Below are positions 8,418-16,866 of a stretch of DNA of 64,000 nt, one piece after another. The notes below the pieces were generated by a model. It made no database searches and was not told the origin of the DNA. It saw only the letters and a program-made list of their open reading frames with translations. Both the position numbers and the translations under genes were made by a program. Within the stretch, counting starts at the first letter, position 1. Each line of letters begins with the position of its first letter. This stretch comes from CAZKSN01 sp964555585 (GTDB lineage: Bacteria > Bacillota_I > Bacilli_A > RF39 > UBA660): assembly GCA_964555585.1 (NCBI GenBank), contig CAZKSN010000001.1, positions 136,415 through 200,414 on the forward strand, read 5' to 3'.

Positions 8418-8927
8418 TTATTTTTCAAATAAATCAATTAAACTTTTATATCTGTTTACAAGTTCTTTATTACACTTATCATATATAAAATTATAAATTT
8501 CTCTATAAAACCATTTCATATTTTCTGAATGTCTGCTGATAATAGAAGGATCTATCTCATAATCAAATAATAAATTATGCAATTTATCAGCACATTCTAC
8601 ATTAAGTACATTTACATCACATTTCTTCAATCTTTCTAAAAATTCTTTTTTTCTTTCAATATAATCCTTAATTCCTTGATTTTCTGTAAGATTCATCACA
8701 TTATTTGCAATTGTTTCTCCGAATTCTTTTTTAATGTCTTCGTAGCCATAAGCAGTATCCTCAATTACATCATGAAGTATTCCGGAAATCACTATATCCT
8801 CCGGCATATCAATAGATTTTAACATCATTCCGACAGTAATTGGATGAATAGCAAAATCTATGTTTTCATTTTTTCTTTTTTGATTTATATGGGCTTTAAA
8901 ACAAAAATGAATTGCTCTTTCTACATT
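8418..8927 (-). CDS. small HD-domain alarmone-type hydrolase (RelA/SpoT hydrolase family)
   Basis: The roughly 170-residue protein has the metal and catalytic residues of stand-alone (p)ppGpp 3'-pyrophosphohydrolases. Counting from an ATG at 8936 they are H31 (AIHP), H55-D56 and E59-D60 (LHDVIEDT), an ERKK motif and D117 (CADKLHNL). The N-terminal AIHFCFKAHINQKRK helix is also typical. Its intact HDxxED motif contrasts with the degenerate one in the RelA homologue at 37798-39918, so it may supply alarmone hydrolysis for this organism. Other small HD nucleotidases remain possible. The exact start within the first few codons is not critical. Confidence 0.8.
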   Translation of the reverse strand, partial: NVERAIHFCFKAHINQKRKNENIDFAIHPITVGMMLKSIDMPEDIVISGILHDVIEDTAYGYEDIKKEFGETIANNVMNLTENQGIKDYIERKKEFLERLKKCDVNVLNVECADKLHNLLFDYEIDPSIISRHSENMKWFYREIYNFIYDKCNKELVNRYKSLIDLFEK

Positions 8928-8965
8928 ATTATACATATTTCCTCCTATAATATTTTTTAATTATA

Positions 8966-8998
8966 GCATAAAAAAAGAGTATTTATACTCTTTATTAT
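8966..8998 (-). terminator. terminator of dacF
   Basis: AAAGAGTAT / ATACTCTTT stem with a T run, just after the dacF stop on the minus strand. Confidence 0.7.
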
Positions 8999-9018
8999 AA
9001 TTTTAATTATTATAATGC

Positions 9019-10167
9019 TTATCTTATCATATTTATATTTCCACTTATAATATCTCTGAAATTATTATACATTGTTCTAAAAAAACTTGCCTTCTCAACT
9101 TTTTCTTTAACAACTAAGTCATATTTCAAACTTTTATTTTTATAGTTTAAAGTTAATGTTCCTATCTTATCTCCAATATCTAGCGGAGCTTTTACTTTAT
9201 CCAAGTTTTTTTCAATTTTATAATTTATTTCTTCAGTATTTTTATCCACTAATATATTTACATTTTCCTTTACATAATAATTAACATTTTTATTTCTACT
9301 TTTATCTACAAATATACTTCCTAGTTTTTGATTTGAATTTACAATTGTTTTTATATTATACATACTATATCCATATTCCATCATTTTGATAACATCAATA
9401 CTTCTGTTTTCTTTTGTATCAGCACCCATTACAACTGCAATCAAACGCATTCCGTTTTTTTCCATAGTTGCAGTTAAACAGTATTGAGCATCATCGGTAA
9501 AACCTGTTTTCAAACCATCCATGCCCTTATAAAATCTAACTAAAGAATTTGTATTTACCAACCAGTGATTTTTACCGCTTACATTTATATATTCTTCATA
9601 TGTACTTGTTATTTTCAATACTTCTTTGTATTTAACTAATTCTTTTGCCATTAATGCCAGATCATATGCTGTTGTATAGTGATTTGCCTCATCCAATCCA
9701 TGAGAATTTTTAAAATTTGTGTTTTTTGCGCCTAATTCCAAAGCTCTTTTATTCATCATATTCACAAAATTATCTTCTGTTCCACCAATATATTCTGCCA
9801 TAGCAACCGCGGCATCATTGGCGGAAGCTATGCCTATTCCCTTTAACAAATCACTAACTTGCACTTTAGTGTTGGCTTCAATAAAAATCTGAGTGCCGCC
9901 CATACCTGAAGCATTAGAGCTTATTAACACTTCATCATTTATATTTATTTTATTTTTTTCCAAAGCTTCCATCGCCAAGAGTAAAGTCATAATTTTAGTC
10001 ATTGAGGCAGGACTCAATTTTTCATGAGAATTTTTTTCAAATAGAATACCGCCAGTACTGGCTTCTATTAATATTGCACTTTTAGAATGTTCTGCAAATT
10101 CAGTTGCATTTAAATTTATTATATTAATTAGAAAACAAAATATAAAAAATAAAACTAACTTTTTCAA
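9019..10167 (-). CDS. dacF: D-alanyl-D-alanine carboxypeptidase, DacF type
   Basis: This low-molecular-weight penicillin-binding protein trims the terminal D-Ala from peptidoglycan stem peptides. From the chosen start the motifs are SMTK (about 55-58), SAN (115-117) and KTG (220-222), all intact, followed by a C-terminal beta-rich PBP5-type domain. A signal peptide (KKLVLFFIFCFLINIINLNA) exports it. The start is TTG at 10167, six bases after AGGTG; the GTG at 10176 lies within the ribosome site. dacF often precedes the spoIIA operon in spore formers, and here it is a few genes upstream on the same strand, so a role in cortex synthesis is likely. Confidence 0.92.
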   Translation of the reverse strand: MKKLVLFFIFCFLINIINLNATEFAEHSKSAILIEASTGGILFEKNSHEKLSPASMTKIMTLLLAMEALEKNKININDEVLISSNASGMGGTQIFIEANTKVQVSDLLKGIGIASANDAAVAMAEYIGGTEDNFVNMMNKRALELGAKNTNFKNSHGLDEANHYTTAYDLALMAKELVKYKEVLKITSTYEEYINVSGKNHWLVNTNSLVRFYKGMDGLKTGFTDDAQYCLTATMEKNGMRLIAVVMGADTKENRSIDVIKMMEYGYSMYNIKTIVNSNQKLGSIFVDKSRNKNVNYYVKENVNILVDKNTEEINYKIEKNLDKVKAPLDIGDKIGTLTLNYKNKSLKYDLVVKEKVEKASFFRTMYNNFRDIISGNINMIR

Positions 10168-10282
10168 TGTACTCACCTACTGAATTTTATGAATATATTT
10201 AAAAGTTATACATTAAATATAAAATACTTTATATAAAAATTATAAAAAATGAATAATATTGAATAATATAAATGGAGCGAAT

Positions 10283-11191
10283 ATGAAAAAAATAATACTT
10301 ATTTTATTAATAATTGTTTTATTTTATTTTTATGGTATACCGTTTTTAAATGAAAGATATGAGACAACCAACAAATTAAAGGAATTAGGCTATTCAAATG
10401 AAGAAATAGAATTTATTAATGAAAAGTTAAATGAGGAAGAAATAGAAGAACTGGAAAACATGGAAAAAAATAAAGAATTGCTAAAGTTTATTAAAGTTGA
10501 ATATTTTAAGTATGAATATCTAGAAAGATATACTAAATACGCTAATGATAATAATTTAGATAATGAAAAAATAGTGATGTATGTAAATATTGGACTGGAT
10601 AGAGAATTTTATACAAATACAAATGTAGTGTCCAATCCTAATGATAAATTGGTTTTAGTAAATAAATACAATTCTCTGCCGGATAATTTTGAAGCAAAGA
10701 ATATAACTAAATTCAGCAGTGACTATAGTTATAATGGTCAAAAAATGGAAAAGACTGCGGCTGAAAATATTATGGCACTGATAAATGATGCCAGAAAAAA
10801 AGGATATACACTATTAATAGTATCAGGATATAGAACTGAAGAATATCAAAGAAACTTATATGAAAATTCCATCAATCAAAATGGCAAGGAACATGCAGAT
10901 AAGTATTCAGCAAGACCGGGACACTCTGAGCATCAGACCGGACTTGCAGTAGATATTTCAAATAAAGCAGGAGTATTGGATGGATTTGAACAGTATGATG
11001 TATATGACTGGGTAATAGAGAATGCACATAAATACGGTTTTATTGAAAGATATCCTAAAGGAAAAGAATTCATTACTGGTTATAGTTACGAACCGTGGCA
11101 CTACAGATTTGTAGGAGTTGAAGCTGCCACTGTGATACATGATGAAAATATTACACTTGAGGAATATGCTGTAAAGTATTTAAATTACTAA
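10283..11191 (+). CDS. VanY-type D,D-carboxypeptidase (peptidase M15), active-site residues intact
   Basis: A signal anchor (KKIILILLIIVLFYFYG) leads a helical N-terminal region and a C-terminal M15 domain. Zinc ligands are H217 and D224 (GHSEHQTGLAVDIS) and H273, with catalytic E270 (EPWHYR). The enzyme would cleave the terminal D-Ala of cell-wall peptides outside the membrane. The start is the ATG at 10283 after GGAGCGAAT, not the upstream ATG. It overlaps the convergent gene at 11188 by four bases. A paralogue at 35480-36418 has the same architecture but has lost all three zinc ligands. Confidence 0.9.
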   Translation: MKKIILILLIIVLFYFYGIPFLNERYETTNKLKELGYSNEEIEFINEKLNEEEIEELENMEKNKELLKFIKVEYFKYEYLERYTKYANDNNLDNEKIVMYVNIGLDREFYTNTNVVSNPNDKLVLVNKYNSLPDNFEAKNITKFSSDYSYNGQKMEKTAAENIMALINDARKKGYTLLIVSGYRTEEYQRNLYENSINQNGKEHADKYSARPGHSEHQTGLAVDISNKAGVLDGFEQYDVYDWVIENAHKYGFIERYPKGKEFITGYSYEPWHYRFVGVEAATVIHDENITLEEYAVKYLNY

Positions 11192-11937
11192 GCTACTCTG
11201 TTTTTTCTTGTGAATAGAATTTTAATTTGAATGAAAACAATTAGTATATTTGAAAGCACTATTATTAAAATAGTAATAATATTGTCTTTTTTAGTAAAAT
11301 CATTGGTTTCAATTACTTCCTTGTCTTCCTTAAAAGTAGAAATAACTTTATTTACTTTAATCGTATAAATATTAGTGGTTTTTTCATCTTTACTCGTAAC
11401 AGTTATAGTAATTACGTTCTGTTCTTTAAGTAAATTTGAATTTCCTATCAACTTAACATCTGAATATTCACTTTTAAGCTCATAATTTATTTCTAAATCA
11501 GTTTCTTCTTTACTTATGTTAATTAGATATTCATATTTATTTTCATCAAAATCTATATCATGTCCAGTTATTTCCAAATTTGTTAAAGTGGCACTTTCAT
11601 AATCATAAATTTCATTATATCCCCTATAAACATATATCTGATAATTTTCAAAGGTATCATCAAGCTTATATACTTTTATTTCTAGTTTATTAATTCCTAA
11701 TTCCAGATTTATCTTTCCTATTCCTTCAACATAATCATCAGTTTCTTCTTTTATATAATCAATATTTATAGAAGTTGTATTTTCAGCTACAAATACATTA
11801 TACTTTCTTATATCTTTATTAAAATACGGTATTAGATATGATTCATTAACAATTATATTTGATATAGCTTTTAATTTTAAACTAAAAGAAAAGAAAGTAA
11901 TTAATACTATCACAATATATTTTAATATATTTTTCAT
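11188..11937 (-). CDS. secreted cadherin-like beta-sandwich protein with C-terminal membrane anchor
   Basis: The 249-residue protein has a signal peptide (about 1-24), then two repeats resembling the cadherin-like beta-sandwich domain. Each has a hydrophobic strand, a YxYLI/YNVFV strand and a lattice ending in xYxIxV (NYQIYVYRG near 105 and NIYTIKVNK near 195). A final helix (IITILIIVLSNILIVFI) and a basic tail anchor it to the membrane. Such domains usually mediate surface binding. It lies four bases from pdp and is probably cotranscribed with it, though no functional link is evident. Confidence 0.75.
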   Translation of the reverse strand: MKNILKYIVIVLITFFSFSLKLKAISNIIVNESYLIPYFNKDIRKYNVFVAENTTSINIDYIKEETDDYVEGIGKINLELGINKLEIKVYKLDDTFENYQIYVYRGYNEIYDYESATLTNLEITGHDIDFDENKYEYLINISKEETDLEINYELKSEYSDVKLIGNSNLLKEQNVITITVTSKDEKTTNIYTIKVNKVISTFKEDKEVIETNDFTKKDNIITILIIVLSNILIVFIQIKILFTRKNRVA

Positions 11938-11948
11938 AGCTCCACTTC

Positions 11949-13226
11949 CTATTTTATTTTTTTAATTATTATGTTTTTTACTCTTTTTCTTTTATTTTCT
12001 ATTTTAAAACAACTTATAAAATTATTATTTACATTTTCTATTATTTTATTATAAAAAATTGTTCCCAGTATTTCTCCCTTCATTACATAATCTCCAATAG
12101 ACTTGTTTAATTTGATTCCAACAGCATAATCTATTAAATCTTCTTTATGTTTTCTTCCTGCTCCCAAAGCAGCTACAAGTTCACCTATTCCTAAAGCATC
12201 AATATCATTTATATAACCGCTTTTTTCACTAAGCACTATCAATTTACTTGCCTCATCTTTTACAGAACTGACATTTCCCTTCTGGGTTTTTATCCATTCA
12301 TAAAATTTATCTCTTGCTTTTCCGGTATTTAAAGTTTTAATAACCAACTTTTTAGCAGAATAGAAGCTAATGTTTTTTCCTAAACTAACCATGTTTGAAG
12401 AGATATTAACCACTAATTCTCTCAATCTCTTATCAAAGTTTCCATTAAAGAAATCAATTACCTCCTTAACTTCCAGTGAATTTCCAACAGAAGTTCCCAA
12501 TGGATAATTCATATCTGTTAGAATGCATACTACTTTTCTATTATATTCCTTTCCTAATTTTATCATTATTTTTGATAGTTCAACTGCAGCCTTTATATTC
12601 TTCATAAAAGCGCCTTTTCCCACTTTTAAATCAATAACTATATTTGGAGCTCCGCTGGCTATTTTCTTGCTCATTATAGAACTTGCTATCAAGGGAATAG
12701 AATTTACAGCACCTATTTCATCCCTGAGAGCATATATTTTTTTATCTGCAAGTGCAACAGTTTCACTCTGACTTATTACTGAAATTCCTATTTTATTCAC
12801 ATTGTCAAAAAATTCTTCACTGCTTAAACTTACATTATAACCAGCTATACTTTCAAGTTTATCAATCGTACCTCCAGTAAAGCCTAAACTTCTACCACTC
12901 ATTTTTGCAACCGCTATTCCTAAAGAAGCTACAATTGGACCTACAATAAGTGTGGTTTTATCTCCAATACCTCCGGTTGAGTGCTTATCTACTACAGGTA
13001 TTTTTATTTGAGATAAATCAATTTTATTGCCGCTATTAATCATAATATCAGTTAGATAATAAATTTCTTTATAATTTAATCCTTTATTATAAACTGCAAA
13101 TAAAAAATCACTCATTTCTTTATCAGAAATATTCTTATTTACGTAGTTCATAACCGCATATTCAATTTCTTTATAATTTAACTCTTCCTTATTATTTTTC
13201 TTTTCAATTATTTCACTTATCTTCAT
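11949..13226 (-). CDS. pdp: pyrimidine-nucleoside/thymidine phosphorylase
   Basis: The enzyme phosphorolyses pyrimidine (deoxy)nucleosides to base and (deoxy)ribose-1-phosphate for salvage. The signature KMSGRSLGFTGGTIDKLES is intact. So are the phosphate loop KHSTGGIGDKTTL and the DLKVGKGAFM block. Order is the usual N-terminal alpha domain, glycosyltransferase-3 domain and C-terminal domain. The 425 residues match the family length. I cannot separate Pdp (broad) from DeoA (thymidine-preferring) by eye. No deoC or other salvage gene is next to it. Confidence 0.92.
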   Translation of the reverse strand: MKISEIIEKKNNKEELNYKEIEYAVMNYVNKNISDKEMSDFLFAVYNKGLNYKEIYYLTDIMINSGNKIDLSQIKIPVVDKHSTGGIGDKTTLIVGPIVASLGIAVAKMSGRSLGFTGGTIDKLESIAGYNVSLSSEEFFDNVNKIGISVISQSETVALADKKIYALRDEIGAVNSIPLIASSIMSKKIASGAPNIVIDLKVGKGAFMKNIKAAVELSKIMIKLGKEYNRKVVCILTDMNYPLGTSVGNSLEVKEVIDFFNGNFDKRLRELVVNISSNMVSLGKNISFYSAKKLVIKTLNTGKARDKFYEWIKTQKGNVSSVKDEASKLIVLSEKSGYINDIDALGIGELVAALGAGRKHKEDLIDYAVGIKLNKSIGDYVMKGEILGTIFYNKIIENVNNNFISCFKIENKRKRVKNIIIKKIK

Positions 13227-13265
13227 ATTATCACTCTATAGTAATTATAACATACTAAAATAAAT

Positions 13266-13296
13266 AAAAAATAGAAATATTATTTCTATTTTATTT
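13266..13296 (-). terminator. terminator of the XRE regulator gene
   Basis: AAATAGAAAT / ATTTCTATTT stem followed by a T-rich tail, overlapping the end of the XRE gene on the minus strand. Confidence 0.6.
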
Positions 13297-13636
13297 TTTT
13301 ACTTAACAATTCCACTCCTCTTAAAGGATCTTCAAGTAATACTTCTGAAAGAAATCTATCTTTTCTTAAAAGTTCTACAAACTTTACCTCTTCATTTGTC
13401 ATTTTTACACTGGATTTATTACCTTTAACACTTACTAACTTGTCACTACCTATTAAATAATCTGCACTTACTCCAAAAAATTCCATTAAATCAATTAAAT
13501 TTTCAATAGTTGGGGTCCTCGTACCTTTTTCATAACAGCATATGCTGGCTTTAGTAACACCAAGTATGTTTCCTAATTCTTCTTGAGTTATATTTTTGTT
13601 TTTTCTTAATTCTTTTAAACGATCGCCTTTAATCAT
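13286..13636 (-). CDS. XRE-family transcriptional regulator
   Basis: The 116-residue protein has an N-terminal helix-turn-helix (residues 1-62: RLKELRKNKNITQEELG, then GVTKASICCYEKG) of the phage-repressor type, with a FFGVSADYLIG segment that closes the domain. The C-terminal part of about 50 residues is short and helical and probably dimerises. It is divergent from the gene at 13790. A 9-bp inverted repeat in the shared upstream region is a candidate operator. Confidence 0.85.
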   Translation of the reverse strand: MIKGDRLKELRKNKNITQEELGNILGVTKASICCYEKGTRTPTIENLIDLMEFFGVSADYLIGSDKLVSVKGNKSSVKMTNEEVKFVELLRKDRFLSEVLLEDPLRGVELLSKKIK

Positions 13637-13688
13637 AATTAACCTTTCTTTAATTTTTTATAAGAAAATTATATATGAAAAACTGATG

Positions 13689-13721
13689 CAATATTAAATT
13701 GTTAACTTATAATTAATATTG
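13689..13721. promoter_or_regulatory. inverted repeat, candidate XRE operator
   Basis: CAATATTAA (13689-13697) and TTAATATTG (13713-13721) form a perfect 9-bp inverted repeat with a 15-base spacer. It sits between the divergent XRE gene and the gene at 13790. Autoregulation is inference. Confidence 0.35.
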
Positions 13722-13737
13722 TTGTATCTAATGAAAA

Positions 13738-13766
13738 TTACTATAATAAATTAATTATGATATAAT
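13738..13766 (+). promoter_or_regulatory. promoter of the 13790-15180 unit
   Basis: TTACTA (13738-13743), a 17-base spacer and TATAAT (13761-13766) make a SigA-type promoter 24 bases before the ATG. Confidence 0.55.
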
Positions 13767-13789
13767 ATAAACAAAAAGGAAGGATTTCT

Positions 13790-14548
13790 ATGAACGAAAT
13801 ATCAGAGGAAATTAAAATATGCTCTGCTTTAATTAACAAAGAATTTTATATTAATGATTTAGAAGGATTGTTTGATGCTACTAAAAAACACATAAAAGAG
13901 GGAACTTTCAAAAATATCACTAAAATCAAAAATATAAATCCGTTTATATATACTGATATAAAAAATGATAAAAAATTAAACAGAAAAGCTTTTATTGAAA
14001 GCATATTAAACTGTATTAATTATTTTGAAACTGAAAAAAAAGCTATTTTATCTGAGGAATTGTACTCTATTAAGAGTAGTTATTATGATAACAGTTTTGG
14101 TCAGCTTAATGATCCTATTGAAAGAAGCTGTTCTGAATACTTTGTAAATTATGCAAAGATATCGTACAAAGAAAAAGAAGTCTTTTGGCTATCAACTCAT
14201 AATAAAAGCATATACAACAGTACTTATTCTACATATTTAAGCGAAACAAATGAGCATGAAGAAATAAAAGATATGGATGATTTTATAAATGTATATGATT
14301 TATTTGTCATGCACTCTTTTGATACTTTAAGAGAAATATTTAATTATTTTCCTTTAATGGAAAATGCTATGATGAATTTTGTTATTGAAAATAAAAGAGC
14401 CGTAACTGAAAAAGATATTACAAAAATATTAGCTAAATATATTAAAATATATAAAAAAGAGGATGAAAATATTAAGGAAATATATAAAAGAATAATATTA
14501 AATGAAGATTTTTCATTGGTAAGAATAAAAAATCAAATAAAAGGATAG
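13790..14548 (+). CDS. hypothetical protein
   Basis: I do not recognise this 252-residue protein. It is predicted cytoplasmic, mostly helical, rich in Lys, Glu, Asn and Ile, with no signal peptide or membrane helix. No cysteine cluster or nucleotide-binding motif is visible. A strong ribosome site (AAAAAGGAAGG) and a promoter precede it. It is separated by two bases from the HD-hydrolase gene, so the two are cotranscribed, possibly under the divergent XRE regulator. Confidence 0.7.
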   Translation: MNEISEEIKICSALINKEFYINDLEGLFDATKKHIKEGTFKNITKIKNINPFIYTDIKNDKKLNRKAFIESILNCINYFETEKKAILSEELYSIKSSYYDNSFGQLNDPIERSCSEYFVNYAKISYKEKEVFWLSTHNKSIYNSTYSTYLSETNEHEEIKDMDDFINVYDLFVMHSFDTLREIFNYFPLMENAMMNFVIENKRAVTEKDITKILAKYIKIYKKEDENIKEIYKRIILNEDFSLVRIKNQIKG

Positions 14549-14550
14549 TT

Positions 14551-15180
14551 ATGGATACAGCTTTACTTAAATATATAAAAACTAATATCTTTCCACTGTA
14601 TGAAAGGAACAATAAATCACATCAATTATGGCATATAAAAGGTGTTATTGAAAGAAGTTTGATAATTTCAAAAGACTTTAATGTTGATTTAAACATGGTT
14701 TATACGATAGCTGCTTTTCATGATATCGGTAATTATATAAGCAGAAAAAATCATGAAATAGAATCTGCAAAAATATTTATGAAGGATAAATACATAAAAT
14801 CTTTTTTTACTTATTACAAAAGAAAAATTATAAAAGAGGCTATAGAGGATCACAGAGCATCTTTAAAGACAGAACATAGAAGTATTTATGGAAAAATAAT
14901 AGCTACTGCAGACAGATTCAACAAGATAAATGATTTACTTAAAAGTATACACTTATTCACTTTGGAAAAAAATAAAGGTATAAGCTGGGATGAAGCTGTA
15001 GAAATATGCTATGAATATTTAGAAACAAAGTACGGAGAAAACGGTTATGCAAAAATTCCACTTAAACATAAATCTTATGATAAATTTTTCATTAGTATCA
15101 GAAAACTACTTAAAGATAAAGATATGTTAAGTAAAAAACTAAAAAATGTTGATTCTAAAATAAAAGAAGATACTATGTAG
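14551..15180 (+). CDS. HD-domain phosphohydrolase
   Basis: An HD-superfamily metal hydrolase: H28 (LWHI), H57-D58 (AFHDIG), a following His in NHEIESAK, then DHRAS and a metal-binding D in TADRFN. The order fits YedJ-like/short HD phosphohydrolases. The substrate may be a nucleotide but is not deducible. A Lys-rich C-terminal tail of about 40 residues follows the domain. It is the second gene of the 13790 unit and ends within a terminator hairpin. Confidence 0.8.
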   Translation: MDTALLKYIKTNIFPLYERNNKSHQLWHIKGVIERSLIISKDFNVDLNMVYTIAAFHDIGNYISRKNHEIESAKIFMKDKYIKSFFTYYKRKIIKEAIEDHRASLKTEHRSIYGKIIATADRFNKINDLLKSIHLFTLEKNKGISWDEAVEICYEYLETKYGENGYAKIPLKHKSYDKFFISIRKLLKDKDMLSKKLKNVDSKIKEDTM

Positions 15181-15196
15181 TATCTTTTATTTTTCA
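15168..15196 (+). terminator. terminator of the 13790-15180 unit
   Basis: AGATACTA / TAGTATCT stem, followed by TTTTATTTTT. The stop codon lies in the loop region. Confidence 0.7.
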
Positions 15197-15320
15197 TCCT
15201 TTTTGCATGAAGATAAAAATGTTACTTTTTCAGCAATCACTTCTGTTGTATATTTAGTTTCTCCTTCTGTTTCATATGTACTAGTTTGAATTCTTCCTTT
15301 TATTCCGATTAATGGTTTTT
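15187..15320 (-). pseudogene. ssb: C-terminal fragment of single-stranded DNA-binding protein
   Basis: The minus frame reads PLIGIKGRIQTSTYETEGE, then KYTTEVIAEKVTFLSS and a short Lys/Asp tail to the TAA at 15187-15189. This is the second half of an SSB OB-fold: the GRIQT strand and the TEVxAExVxFL strand. There is no start codon or ribosome site. The missing first half lies 1.2 kb to the right (16423-16701) on the same strand. Joining the GI of that half to KGRIQT here restores an SSB core of about 110 residues. Confidence 0.75.
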
Positions 15321-15327
15321 GGTGATA

Positions 15328-15352
15328 CAAAAAAAGCCTTATAATATAAGAC
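15328..15352 (-). terminator. terminator of the nitroreductase gene
   Basis: AGTCTTATA / TATAAGGCT stem (one G-T pair) followed by TTTTTTTG, just after the nitroreductase stop on the minus strand. Confidence 0.6.
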
Positions 15353-15381
15353 TTTGTCTAATCGCTAAATTGTAATTTGTA

Positions 15382-16038
15382 TTACTCCCATTCAAAGGAT
15401 TCTTTACCTGCACCTAATTCAAAATGATATTTAATCAGACCTTTATTTGCTCCTGTAAATATTCCATTATCTATTTCTATTTTTACTTTATTACCCTTGC
15501 CAACGATTCTATAATCTTGTTTATTAAGAGCTGTCGGAGCAAGTAATGATGCTAGGATTCCGTTTTTAAACCACTCAGGCATAGTTCCATCATAACTTGA
15601 TACTTCTTCTAAAGTTTTGGATTTATGTGCTACACCATTATTTATTCCATATCCAATTGCTACTATTCCAATTACTTTTTTATTTGGAACATATTTTGAT
15701 ACTCCACGATTAAAAGTGCCACCAACATACCAAGTGTTTAATCCTAGTGTTTGTGCATATAACATTATATCAGCACTTGAATATCCTAGTTTTTCTGCTA
15801 AATCATCAGTATCGTTTCCTGCTAAAATAATATAATTTTTAACACCCTTTGCTAGTAATAATTTAATAATACTATTTACTGCTTTATCATTATCAAGCAT
15901 CAATTTGATTGATAAATCATATTTTTTATTATTTTCTTCTATTCTTTCATTTAATTTTGATACCAAATCCTCTGGTATTTTCTTATCAACATATTTTCTT
16001 ACCATATGTCTTTCTTTCATAGCTTCTTTAATAGTCAT
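15382..16038 (-). CDS. nitroreductase-family protein
   Basis: FMN-dependent nitroreductase-like fold, 218 residues: the N-terminal KERHMVRKYVDKKIPED block binds FMN phosphate through RxxVRKY-type residues. In the middle lies SSADIMLYAQTLGLNTWYVGG, then GIVAIGYG. This matches the putative TM-nitroreductase family, whose substrates are mostly unknown. It has its own ribosome site (AAAGGAG) and terminator. It lies within the segment that splits ssb, together with an XRE gene, which suggests the pair arrived as one insertion. Confidence 0.85.
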   Translation of the reverse strand: MTIKEAMKERHMVRKYVDKKIPEDLVSKLNERIEENNKKYDLSIKLMLDNDKAVNSIIKLLLAKGVKNYIILAGNDTDDLAEKLGYSSADIMLYAQTLGLNTWYVGGTFNRGVSKYVPNKKVIGIVAIGYGINNGVAHKSKTLEEVSSYDGTMPEWFKNGILASLLAPTALNKQDYRIVGKGNKVKIEIDNGIFTGANKGLIKYHFELGAGKESFEWE

Positions 16039-16052
16039 TGAACCACTCCTTT

Positions 16053-16068
16053 ACAAATTACTATTTGT
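16053..16068. promoter_or_regulatory. palindrome upstream of the nitroreductase gene
   Basis: ACAAAT-TACT-ATTTGT forms a perfect 6+6 palindrome just upstream of the nitroreductase ribosome site. An imperfect version (ACAAATAGCAAATGT, from about 16391) lies upstream of the neighbouring XRE gene. The pair may be operators for that XRE protein; this is inference. Confidence 0.3.
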
Positions 16069-16098
16069 CTAACAATATAATTATATCACAATTTTTGC

Positions 16099-16356
16099 TT
16101 ATATACTCATATAACTTATTACAGTAATTTTTTTAGGTCGCTTAGCTTTAACCTTATATTTATCAAAATATGTATAAAATATATCATCAGGATATAATTC
16201 AAATATCGAAGCTATTTTTACTGCCATCTTGTAATCTAGCTTTCGCTTACCATTCTCAATTTGAGAATAATAAGATGGACTAATCTTTAACATTTTTGCC
16301 ATTTCTTTGCAAGTGTATTTATGATCTGTCCTACATCTCTTTAAAATCTTATACAT
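16099..16356 (-). CDS. small XRE-family regulator
   Basis: This 85-residue protein is almost only a helix-turn-helix domain: CKEMAKMLKISPSYYSQIE then NGKRKLDYKMAVKIA, of the Cro/C1 type. No effector domain follows, just a basic tail. It is transcribed towards the nitroreductase gene, 60 bases away, and probably regulates it or itself. Both lie inside the segment that separates the two ssb halves. Confidence 0.82.
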   Translation of the reverse strand: MYKILKRCRTDHKYTCKEMAKMLKISPSYYSQIENGKRKLDYKMAVKIASIFELYPDDIFYTYFDKYKVKAKRPKKITVISYMSI

Positions 16357-16422
16357 CGCATCACCAAATATATAAATACACTATTTATTCACAAATAGCA
16401 AATGTCGATAAATTGTTAAAGT

Positions 16423-16701
16423 TCACATATATATCAAAGGTAGAATGCAATATATTTCCTTATATTGCATATGCTGAGACCAAATTCCAACTATATCACC
16501 TTTTTTACAATATTCACATGTACTTTCAGCAATACCATTCCAAAGAATACATTTAATAAAATCTGTATCATATGTTCCATCAATATTTTTAAATGTTCTT
16601 CCTACAGCAACAATGATTTGAGTTCTTTTCTTGCCATTTTCTGTTGTAATTATCTCCGGATCTTTTGTAAGCCTACCAACTATAACCGTTTGATTTAAAA
16701 T
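16423..16701 (-). pseudogene. ssb: N-terminal fragment of single-stranded DNA-binding protein, ATT start
   Basis: From ATT at 16699-16701 the frame reads I-L-N-Q-TVIVGRLTKDPEI, then QIIVAVGRTF, TDFIKCILWN and KKGDIVGI. This is the first half of an SSB OB-fold. Normal SSBs start M-L-N-x-V, so the ATT sits exactly where Met belongs; AGGAGG (16710-16715) precedes it by eight bases. No ATG, GTG or TTG lies between it and an in-frame TGA at 16717-16719. After VGI (16483) similarity stops and the frame ends at TGA 16423-16425. The rest of the gene is at 15187-15300. Confidence 0.75.
16445..16470. repeat. perfect 10-bp inverted repeat beside the ssb break
   Basis: ATGCAATATA and TATATTGCAT are exact reverse complements separated by TTTCCT. 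The hairpin lies 13 bases from the point where ssb similarity stops, inside the inserted side. It could be a terminator-like structure or an end of the inserted segment. Confidence 0.6.
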
Positions 16702-16822
16702 ATCACTCTCCTCCTTTCAGATGCAAACTATAACATACATAGAAATTTTTTTCCTTTCTACTTATTTAAAAAAATTCATAAATTTATATCATAAAATTTT
16801 ATTTTTATTAATAAAAATAAAA

Positions 16823-16852
16823 ATATGAAGTATTGTTACACTTCATAAATTT
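16823..16852 (-). terminator. terminator of sufS-like gene
   Basis: TATGAAGT / ACTTCATA stem with an 8-base loop, followed by TTTTTATTTT on the minus strand, just after the sufS stop. Confidence 0.7.
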
Positions 16853-16866
16853 AAAATTAATACTTT

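Noticed and set aside
16296..16698. Plus-strand frames over the region between XRE and sufS
   Set aside because: They are antisense to the ssb N-terminal fragment, which has clear SSB motifs.
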